Notes under the pieces: model-generated
Database searches by the model: none
What the model saw: the letters and a program-made list of their open reading frames with translations, nothing else
Told to the model about the DNA's origin: nothing
Part shown: piece after piece, positions 54,938-64,000 of the stretch
Numbering within the stretch: position 1 is the first letter of the stretch
How the letters are laid out: every line of letters begins with the position of its first letter
Assembly: GCF_028401955.1 (NCBI RefSeq)
Contig: NZ_JAQOTJ010000001.1
Span: 281,138 to 345,137 of the forward strand
DNA length: 64,000 bases
Origin: Bacillus sp. BP-3
GTDB lineage: Bacteria > Bacillota > Bacilli > Bacillales > Bacillaceae_G
Direction: 5' to 3'
Program-made: the position numbers and the translations under genes

Positions 54938-57085
54938 ATGTCAAGGTTTCAAGAAGTTGCTAAGTGGTTTCGTAATTTACAGCATTCGAAAAAACTGAGC
55001 TGGATTTCTTATATTTTAATAGGGGCAGTGTTGTTTTTTGCACTGATGAATAATGTAAAACCGGAACAACTCGATATCAAAATGTTATCTATTTCCAAAA
55101 AAACAATTCATTCTCCTATAAAAATTGAAGATAAAGTAACGACAGAAAAGAAAAAGAGAGAAGCGGCTCAAAAGGTTGAAGATCAGTATACATATCGAAG
55201 CGGATATAAGCAAAACCGGATTGAGGTTGTGAACTCAGTATTTGATGCAATTAAAGAGGTGGATGCAGAGTCAAATGCAACCGCTTCGGCGCCAGAAGGA
55301 CAACATAAATTATCGGCGGCAGAAAGATTGGACAAGTTAAAAAAGAAACTTCCAACAGAGTTAACGAAAAGCTTGTCTGATCAAGTGTTATTACAATTTT
55401 TAGGTGCGACAGAAGATCAGCTTCTTATAGCGAGGGAATCAACTGTTACAGCTGTTAATAGTCTAATGAGCTCTCACATTAAAATGAATGAAGTAGATCA
55501 GTTTAAAGACCGCATTACTAACGATTTAAAAAATGTATCTGTCAGCAATGAATTGAAACAAGCAATTACTGCGCTTGGGCAGTATGCGATTATACCGAAC
55601 TATTTTTATGATTCGAATGCAACGAAAGAAAGAAAGCAAATGGCAATCGATCAAGTAGCTCCTGTTTACATTTTGCAAGGTCAAATTCTTGTAAAAGAAG
55701 GAGAGACAATTACAAGAGAAGCATATGAACAATTAAAGTTAGTAGGGTTATTGGATCAAAGTAATTCGTTTCAACCGTATTTGGGACTAGCAATCTTTAT
55801 TGGGGTTCTTTTATTTTTTATGCATAAGCAATTTGGTGCATTTTTAAAGCAGAGAAGAGAGGACAAGCCATATATTTTAGCTTATACAACAATTGTCGCT
55901 ATTACAGTTGTTTTAATGAAAATTATTAGTTTGTTTCAAAAGTTAGAATATGTCGGTATTGCTTATATTGCTCCAGTTGCAATGGGAACTATATTAGTCA
56001 AACTGATGATTGGTGATCGATTTGTTTTTATCACAAGTGTGATTTTTTCGGTGTGTGGCAGCATTTTATTTAATGAAGGTGTAACGAGTACACTAAATTA
56101 TGCAGTCGGAATTTATGTGTTGCTTAGCTCGCTTTCGGTTAGTATTTTCTTACGAGAAAAACATCGTCGCACAATGCTGCTGCAAGTTGGGATACTTGTA
56201 TCGATTTTAAATGTTGTTGTATTAGCAGCTTTATTGCTACTGCGTAACGGAAACTTTTCGGCAATTGAGATTGGAACACATTTATTAATGGCAGCAGCGT
56301 CTGGGATTATTTCATCTATTTTAGCGATGGGGATATTGCCGTATTTAGAAAGTGGCCTTGGTCTTGTCTCTAGCATGAAATTAATAGAGTTGGCAAGTCC
56401 GAACCATCCGTTGCTTCGTAAAATTCTGTTAGAAGCACCAGGAACGTATCATCATAGTGTTATGGTTGCTAATTTATCGGAAGCAGCATGTGAAGCTGTG
56501 GGAGCGAATGGTGTGCTAGCGCGCGTGGGAGCATATTATCACGATATTGGAAAAACGGTGCAGCCGCATTTCTTTATTGAAAATCAAATGGGCATAGCAA
56601 ATCCTCATGATCGGTTAGATCCTGAAACAAGTAGAGATATTATTATCGCTCATGTTACAAATGGAGTGAAAATGTTAGAAGAACATTATATTCCGCAAGA
56701 GATTATTGATATTGCGGCCCAGCATCATGGAACGACTTTGTTAAAATATTTCTATTACAAAGCAATGCAAGAAGATAAAGAGAAATATACAGAAGAAATG
56801 TTTCGTTATCCAGGGCCAAAAGCAACATCTAAAGAATCGGCAATTGTTGGAATTGCTGATAGTGTAGAAGCGGCAGTTCGTTCGATGAATGCACCAACAC
56901 CTGAACAAATTGATCATCTTGTTCGCAGCATTATTAAAGATCGTTTACAAGATGGCCAATTCAGTGAATGTAATTTAACATTTAAAGAACTGCAAATTGT
57001 CGAGAAAACATTATGTGAAACATTAAATGGGATCTTCCACTCTCGGATTAAGTATCCAAAATTAACAGAAGAAAAGGTGAAATAA
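54938..57085 (+). CDS. pgpH: Cyclic-di-AMP phosphodiesterase PgpH (7TM-HD)
   Basis: Membrane enzyme that cleaves c-di-AMP. A 715-residue protein. N-terminal membrane helix (about 22-40), large extracytoplasmic 7TMR-HDED domain (about 45-270), seven helices (about 282-480) and a cytoplasmic HD domain. HD motifs: PGTYHHSVMVANL, GAYYHDIGK, IIAHVTNG, AAQHHGTTL and VGIADSVEAAVRS. B. subtilis name yqfF. Length normal. Confidence 0.95.
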   Translation: MSRFQEVAKWFRNLQHSKKLSWISYILIGAVLFFALMNNVKPEQLDIKMLSISKKTIHSPIKIEDKVTTEKKKREAAQKVEDQYTYRSGYKQNRIEVVNSVFDAIKEVDAESNATASAPEGQHKLSAAERLDKLKKKLPTELTKSLSDQVLLQFLGATEDQLLIARESTVTAVNSLMSSHIKMNEVDQFKDRITNDLKNVSVSNELKQAITALGQYAIIPNYFYDSNATKERKQMAIDQVAPVYILQGQILVKEGETITREAYEQLKLVGLLDQSNSFQPYLGLAIFIGVLLFFMHKQFGAFLKQRREDKPYILAYTTIVAITVVLMKIISLFQKLEYVGIAYIAPVAMGTILVKLMIGDRFVFITSVIFSVCGSILFNEGVTSTLNYAVGIYVLLSSLSVSIFLREKHRRTMLLQVGILVSILNVVVLAALLLLRNGNFSAIEIGTHLLMAAASGIISSILAMGILPYLESGLGLVSSMKLIELASPNHPLLRKILLEAPGTYHHSVMVANLSEAACEAVGANGVLARVGAYYHDIGKTVQPHFFIENQMGIANPHDRLDPETSRDIIIAHVTNGVKMLEEHYIPQEIIDIAAQHHGTTLLKYFYYKAMQEDKEKYTEEMFRYPGPKATSKESAIVGIADSVEAAVRSMNAPTPEQIDHLVRSIIKDRLQDGQFSECNLTFKELQIVEKTLCETLNGIFHSRIKYPKLTEEKVK

Positions 57086-57552
57086 ATGGGATTAATAATT
57101 GACTTTTTTGATGAAACAGAAGAAGTGAAAGAAGAGTATGTCGAGCTGATTCAACAATTAGTTGAAAAAGCTGCAGAGATAGAATCTGTAGAGGATGGAG
57201 CTGAGCTTTCGGTTACATTTGTTAATAATGAACGTATTCAAGAAATTAACCGTGAATATCGTGATAAAGATCAGCCAACAGACGTAATTTCTTTTGCGAT
57301 GGAAGATATGGGAGAAGGAGAAATGGAAATTGTCGGTGTAGAAATGCCACGCATGTTAGGGGATATTATTATTTCTATTCCGAGAGCGAAAGAGCAGGCT
57401 GAAGAATATGGCCATTCTTTTGATCGTGAACTTGGTTTTTTAGCGGTGCACGGCTTTTTACATTTGCTTGGCTACGATCATATGACGGAAGAAGAAGAGA
57501 AGGTTATGTTTGGAAAGCAAAAAGAAGTTCTTGCTGCATTTGGATTAACTAG

Positions 57553-57556
<4 letters not shown>
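57086..57556 (+). CDS. ybeY: Endoribonuclease YbeY (rRNA maturation factor)
   Basis: A 156-residue metalloenzyme for 16S rRNA 3' processing and ribosome quality control. Zinc motif [11 protein letters not shown] (H-x3-H-x5-H, about 122-132). ATG directly follows the pgpH stop (57083-57085) and its end overlaps dgkA by four bases. Confidence 0.96.
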
Positions 57557-59261
<1,705 letters not shown>

Positions 59262-59412
59262 AGTGAAATGTTTTTACTGCTCGCAAATTGCGGGATAAAA
59301 GCTGTATAATTTAGAAAAATTTTTCTCACATGAAAATGAACAAAATGGGTCATTTTAATAGCAAAGAAAGAAATTGGATTACATGAACGCTCACTGAGAA
59401 AGGTGGATTCTT

Positions 59413-59556
59413 ATGTTAGATTTTACCTGGAAATTTTTCTCGAAAACAGGAAGCATTGAAACATATCTTCTTTTGAAGGAAATGGAAAAAAATGTAGAAG
59501 ATGAAATGCAACAGCATGAAGAAATACAAGTAGAGCTAGATTCTCCAATTTCCTAA
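59413..59556 (+). CDS. yqzL: YqzL-family small protein
   Basis: A 47-residue protein starting MLDFTWKFFSKTGSIETYLLLKEME and continuing as an acidic helix. Size, N-terminus and place between era and recO match YqzL of B. subtilis, of unknown function. SD AAAGGTGG. Confidence 0.9.
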   Translation: MLDFTWKFFSKTGSIETYLLLKEMEKNVEDEMQQHEEIQVELDSPIS

Positions 59557-59589
59557 CCCATTTTGTTCGAACCTTGGATGGTGACGAAC

Positions 59590-60336
59590 ATGTTTCAAAA
59601 AATTGAGGGAATAGTCATTCGAACGATTGATTATGGAGAAACAAACAAAATTGTAACTATATTTTCTCGTGAATTAGGGAAAGTTAGTGCGATGGCAAGA
59701 GGTGCTAAAAAGCCTAAAAGTAGATTGTCATCCGTTTCTCAATTATTAACTCATGGCCATTTTCTTATTCAAATGGGTTCTGGTTTAGGAACATTGCAGC
59801 AAGGTGAGATTATTTCTTCTATGAGAGAAATTCGTGAAGATTTATTTTTAACTGCTTATGCGTCATTTATTGTTGAGTTGACTGATAAAGCGACAGAAGA
59901 GAAAAAACATAATCCGTATTTATTCGAAATGTTATATCAAACGTTGCATTATATGGGCGAAGGGGTTGACCCGGAAATTTTAGCATTAATCTATCAAACG
60001 AAGATGCTGCCAGTTCTAGGGCTTAACCCATACTTTGATACATGCGCAATTTGTCACCAGTCAACAGACTTTGTCGCCTTCTCTGTTAGGGAAGGCGGCT
60101 TTCTGTGTAAACATCACGCTGAGCAAGATCCGTACCGTATTTCAATTAGCGAAGCTATTCACAAGCTGCTTAGATTATTTTATCATTTCGATTTAGCCCG
60201 TCTGGGAAATGTCTCTGTGAAAGCAGAAACAAAAAAACAAATGCGCACAGTATTGAATATGTATTATGATGAATACTGTGGGATATATTTGAAATCAAGA
60301 CGTTTTTTAGATCAACTTGATAAATTTCAAATATAA
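59590..60336 (+). CDS. recO: DNA repair protein RecO
   Basis: Loads RecA with RecR. About 248 residues from the ATG at 59590, where the family N-terminus begins ([25 protein letters not shown]); an earlier start at 59563 would add nine unusual residues. OB-fold N-terminal domain, helical middle, and zinc-like cysteines CAICHQ ... FLCKHHA. Own terminator. Confidence 0.95.
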   Translation: MFQKIEGIVIRTIDYGETNKIVTIFSRELGKVSAMARGAKKPKSRLSSVSQLLTHGHFLIQMGSGLGTLQQGEIISSMREIREDLFLTAYASFIVELTDKATEEKKHNPYLFEMLYQTLHYMGEGVDPEILALIYQTKMLPVLGLNPYFDTCAICHQSTDFVAFSVREGGFLCKHHAEQDPYRISISEAIHKLLRLFYHFDLARLGNVSVKAETKKQMRTVLNMYYDEYCGIYLKSRRFLDQLDKFQI

Positions 60337-60361
60337 AGGACCATATTCGGGTCCTTTTTAC
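60335..60361 (+). terminator. Terminator of recO
   Basis: AAAGGACC pairs with GGGTCCTTT (60335-60342 with 60349-60357), followed by TTA. Confidence 0.82.
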
Positions 60362-60432
60362 ATACTTTCTTTTTCGAATGATATATTTAGTATATAATAT
60401 TTAAGAGATAGTATAACTTTTTTCGTTTTGTA

Positions 60433-61074
60433 ATGAAGGTGGTGATTATCATAGAACTGAATAAGCGCCAAGAACATATCATTCAGATTGTAAAAGACAA
60501 CGGTCCAATTACAGGAGAAGCGATTGCTGAGCAATTAAATTTAACGAGAGCAACGCTTAGACCAGACTTGGCTATTTTAACGATGGCTGGCTATTTAGAA
60601 GCGCGTCCTCGTGTTGGGTATTTTTACACTGGAAAAACAGGTGGACAACTGCTTTCAGAAGCAGTTAAAAAGATTGTCGTACAAGATTATCAATCTAGGC
60701 CAGTTGTGGTTGATAAAAATGTTTCGGTATATGATGCGATTTGTACAATGTTTTTAGAAGATGTCGGTACTTTATTTATCGTTGATCAAAATACATTGTT
60801 AGTCGGTGTTGTTTCTCGAAAAGATTTGTTAAGAGCAAGCTTAGGAAAGCAGGATTTAGCGTCATTACCGGTAAATATTATTATGACAAGAATGCCGAAT
60901 GTTACGATGTGTCGTAAGGAAGATAGCTTGTATGATGTTGCAATGGATTTAATAGAAAAGCAAATTGATTCTGTTCCGGTTGTAAAAGATACGAAACAGG
61001 GATTAGAAGTTGTTGGTCGAATTACAAAAACCAATATTACGCGTGCATTCGTTGATTTTGTGAATCATGAGTAA
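60433..61074 (+). CDS. ccpN: CcpN, repressor of gluconeogenic genes (HTH + CBS)
   Basis: Represses gapB and pckA on glucose in B. subtilis. 213 residues from ATG 60433. Winged-helix N-terminus (RQEHIIQIVKDNGPITGEAIAEQLNLTRATLRPDLAIL), then two CBS domains. The start is doubtful. ATG 60433 has no ribosome site, while AAGGTGGTGAT (60436-60446) looks like an SD inside the first codons. The B. subtilis protein aligns with a start at GTG 60442, or a rare ATT 60445 / ATA 60451 may be used. ppsR follows by 29 bp, as in B. subtilis (yqzB-yqfL). Confidence 0.93.
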   Translation: MKVVIIIELNKRQEHIIQIVKDNGPITGEAIAEQLNLTRATLRPDLAILTMAGYLEARPRVGYFYTGKTGGQLLSEAVKKIVVQDYQSRPVVVDKNVSVYDAICTMFLEDVGTLFIVDQNTLLVGVVSRKDLLRASLGKQDLASLPVNIIMTRMPNVTMCRKEDSLYDVAMDLIEKQIDSVPVVKDTKQGLEVVGRITKTNITRAFVDFVNHE

Positions 61075-61094
61075 AGGCAATTCGTTTAAAGTGA

Positions 61095-61914
<820 letters not shown>

Positions 61915-61916
<2 letters not shown>

Positions 61917-61946
61917 CACATTTACCAAAGGTGAATGTGCTTTTTT
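61915..61946 (+). terminator. Terminator of ccpN-ppsR
   Basis: AGCACATTTACC (61915-61926) pairs with GGTGAATGTGCT (61930-61941) with one mismatch, then TTTTT. Confidence 0.85.
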
Positions 61947-61963
61947 CACTCCACTATAAAGTG

Positions 61964-62036
61964 AAACTTTAATCAGTGGGGGGCCATTCCCCACTGATTA
62001 TTAGCCCTCACCAATCGGACCTTTACGGGCAGTTTA
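61964..62036 (-). repeat. 'CCGATTGG...GGGCTAATAATCAGTGGGG' repeat with hairpin
   Basis: Read on the minus strand it has GTCCGATTGGTGAGGGCTAATAATCAG and a GGGG/CCCC-centred hairpin (AATCAGTGGGG with CCCCACTGATT), and ends AAAGTTTCACTT. It is related to the elements near 41545 and 54726. Confidence 0.6.
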
Positions 62037-62057
62037 TCTACCACCTAACTTCTTAAG

Positions 62058-62172
62058 AAAAGCGGAAGCGGCTCGCTCAGAATTGTAGGGCGCCCACGCA
62101 CCCGACAGAGAGGCACTTTTTGCCTCGCCCGAGGGGGCGAAACGACCGGAGATTCTAGCCGCTAGAGCTGGG
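62058..62172 (+). repeat. 'AAAAGCGGAAGC ... AGAGCTGG' repeat, copy 4
   Basis: AAAAGCGGAAGCGGCT at the left and AGCCGCTAGAGCTGG at the right pair with each other. The internal GAGGCACTTTTTGCCTC stem matches copy 1 at 50695 in layout. The sequence after it (GCCCACGAATAGCGGGATAAAA, 62212-62229) also occurs at 19262-19282. Confidence 0.75.
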
Positions 62173-62440
62173 CAGTGTTTTCGCTGAATTTTGAGGTGGA
62201 TTATTACTGCCCACGAATAGCGGGATAAAAATTAAAAGGACATGTAGCTAAGTTTAGGAAAATGTATTATAATAAAAAATTGTGATAAAAACATTCATTT
62301 TACGTTTAGACTTCAATTTTTCAGAATAAACTAGTGATAGGTTTTGTAAAGGACATGCTTTTACGTAAAATCGACAAAAATCTGAACAAGAAAACGCACA
62401 ATGTGGAAGGATTCACAGAAGGGATGTAGAATAGAGAAAT

Positions 62441-62899
62441 ATGCAAAACATCACTCGAATTTATGTTGATGCAGATGCATGTCCAGTGAAGGAAGAAATT
62501 ATGCACGTCGGTGCAAAATTTCATGTCGATATTTGGTTTATCGCATCCTACGCCCATCAGTCAAGAAGTCAGAAGGGAAATTGGGTATATGTAGATTCTG
62601 CGCAAGACGAGGTAGACTTTTATATCTATCAGCGTGCAAAAGCAGGAAATCTCGTTATCACACAGGATATGGGACTTGCTGGTCTTCTTGTCAAAAAAGG
62701 AGTATATGTATTATCTCCGCGTGGCACAATTGTGACCGATGAGCATATGGATACAATTTTATATAGTCGATACGTATCTGCGAAGTTACGCAGACAAGGA
62801 ACCTTTACGAAAGGGCCAAAAGCGTTTTCTAAACATGATCGACAATATTTTTTGGCAAATTTAGAAAAAATATTGTCGAATTATAAAGGAATCCTTTAA
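62441..62899 (+). CDS. yqxD: YaiI/YqxD-family protein (DUF188, PIN-like)
   Basis: A 152-residue protein. [14 protein letters not shown] at the N-terminus and [27 protein letters not shown] give conserved acidic residues as in PIN-type nucleases; activity is not known. Position before dnaG matches B. subtilis yqxD. No clear SD. Confidence 0.92.
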   Translation: MQNITRIYVDADACPVKEEIMHVGAKFHVDIWFIASYAHQSRSQKGNWVYVDSAQDEVDFYIYQRAKAGNLVITQDMGLAGLLVKKGVYVLSPRGTIVTDEHMDTILYSRYVSAKLRRQGTFTKGPKAFSKHDRQYFLANLEKILSNYKGIL

Positions 62900-62937
62900 T
62901 TTGTATCGAATACAAAATACGACACGGAGATGGAGTT

Positions 62938-64000
62938 ATGGGGAACAGAATTCCCGAAGAAGTTGTAGAACAAATTCGAACATCATCTGATATTGTTGAA
63001 GTGATTGGTGAATATGTACAGCTTAAAAAACAAGGTCGAAATTATTTTGGACTTTGTCCTTTCCATGGCGAAAACTCACCATCGTTTTCTGTTTCCGCTG
63101 ATAAGCAAATTTTTCATTGCTTCGGATGTGGAGAAGGGGGAAATGTTTTTTCCTTCTTAATGAAAATAGATGGACTGGCTTTTGTGGAAGCTGTGCAAAA
63201 ATTAGGTGAGCGAAATGGTATTCCTGTTGCTAACTTTACATCAGAACTAGAGCAAACACAAAATATATCTGATGATAGCACGATTATGTTGCAAGCTCAT
63301 GAGCTTTTGAAAAAGTATTATCATCATCTCTTAGTAAATACAGAAGAAGGAAAACAGCCGCTTGCGTATTTATTAGAGCGAGGTATTACAAAAGAAATGA
63401 TTGCAAAGTTTGAAATTGGATATGCCACTCCTGCTTGGGATGCAGCGGCAAAAATCTTACAAAAACGAGGTTTTTCACTTGCTGTTATGGAACGAGCCGG
63501 ATTACTTGTTCGCAGTGAGAAAGATGGTAGTTATCATGATCGTTTTCGCGGACGAGTTATGTTTCCAATTCATACACTGCAAGGAAAAGTAGCAGCTTTT
63601 AGTGGACGGGCATTAGGTGATGATACTCCTAAGTATTTAAATAGTCCAGAGACACCTATTTTTCATAAAAGCAAGTTGCTATATAACTTTCATCAAGCAA
63701 GGTCATTTATTAGAAAACGAGGACAAGTTCTTCTCTTTGAAGGATATGCGGATGTTTTAGCTGCTGTGAAAAGTGGGATTGAAGAATCTGTTGCTACGAT
63801 GGGAACGGCTTTAACTGAGGAACAGGCAAAGCTTTTGCGGCGCAATGTTGAAACTGTTGTTCTTTGCTATGATGGTGATAAAGCAGGACAAGAAGCAACA
63901 ATGAAAGCAGGACAATTGTTATTGCAAACCGGTTGCGAAGTGAAAGTTGTCTCTATGCCAGATAAATTAGACCCTGACGAGTATGTACAGCGTTATGGTA
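62938..64000 (+). CDS. dnaG: DNA primase, 3' end beyond window
   Basis: Synthesises RNA primers for replication. The first 354 residues are visible of about 600. The CHC2 zinc finger is complete (LCPFHGE ... FHCFGCG). The RNA-polymerase N-terminal domain ([20 protein letters not shown]) and TOPRIM motifs ([25 protein letters not shown]) follow. SD GGAG nine bases before ATG. In Bacillus it heads the dnaG-sigA operon. Confidence 0.97.
   Translation, partial: MGNRIPEEVVEQIRTSSDIVEVIGEYVQLKKQGRNYFGLCPFHGENSPSFSVSADKQIFHCFGCGEGGNVFSFLMKIDGLAFVEAVQKLGERNGIPVANFTSELEQTQNISDDSTIMLQAHELLKKYYHHLLVNTEEGKQPLAYLLERGITKEMIAKFEIGYATPAWDAAAKILQKRGFSLAVMERAGLLVRSEKDGSYHDRFRGRVMFPIHTLQGKVAAFSGRALGDDTPKYLNSPETPIFHKSKLLYNFHQARSFIRKRGQVLLFEGYADVLAAVKSGIEESVATMGTALTEEQAKLLRRNVETVVLCYDGDKAGQEATMKAGQLLLQTGCEVKVVSMPDKLDPDEYVQRYG

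Noticed and set aside
62212-62229. CCCACGAATAGCGGGATAAAA as an operator
   Set aside because: The same phrase occurs at 19262-19282 and partly near 59283-59300 in unrelated gaps, so it is repeat debris.

Overview
This window is chromosomal DNA from a low-GC, spore-forming Firmicute, almost certainly a member of the Bacillus cereus group. Gene order from about 22.2 kb to the right end matches the sigK/psd/sda-yqeG...comEC-holA-rpsT-gpr-lepA-hemW-hrcA-dnaK...-yqfC-phoH-era-recO-dnaG block of Bacillus, and several dispersed intergenic repeats look like B. cereus-type repeats. This assignment rests on reading proteins and synteny, not on a database search. There are no rRNA or tRNA genes, no CRISPR array, no prophage and no transposase.

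Left part (1-22 kb) is the more variable half. It holds the end of the cysteine-biosynthesis gene mccB, then adhE with two Rex-type operators. adhE sits between mccB and yrhC, which are neighbours in B. subtilis, and is bracketed by inverted copies of a ~133-bp repeat. Next come a HAD phosphatase and LacI-type regulator in divergent orientation, acetyltransferases, an XRE-cupin regulator, two DoxX proteins (the second with a Fur-like box upstream), a phenylalanine hydroxylase/pterin dehydratase pair, a frameshifted small membrane gene, a beta-propeller secreted protein, a histidine phosphatase, a lipoprotein alpha/beta hydrolase, an alkaline phosphatase with PhoP-type repeats, the small alarmone synthetase sasA and an L33 gene.

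Middle part (22-41.5 kb) holds an uninterrupted pro-sigma-K gene, psd, the checkpoint gene sda with a cluster of DnaA boxes, the yqeG-yqeH-aroE-yhbY-nadD-yqeK-rsfS-yqeM operon, the competence genes comER (opposite strand), comEA, comEB and comEC, the small gene yqzM, holA, rpsT, gpr, yqxA (directly after gpr, with no spoIIP between them), lepA and hemW.

Right part (41.5-64 kb) is the CIRCE-controlled hrcA-grpE-dnaK-dnaJ heat-shock group followed by prmA-rsmE-mtaB, then deoC, a tandem patch of dispersed repeats, rpsU-yqeY, the sporulation genes yqfC-yqfD behind a sigma-E-type promoter, phoH-pgpH-ybeY-dgkA-cdd-era-yqzL-recO, the ccpN-ppsR pair, yqxD and the 5' part of dnaG.

No clearly new multi-gene system is visible. 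The less obvious points are the adhE insertion with Rex sites and inverted repeats, a probable ATT-initiated LacI regulator, two leader or small-RNA candidates with their own terminators (before hemW and before the histidine phosphatase), an overlooked 23-codon membrane ORF, the frameshifted small gene, and three families of dispersed repeats.
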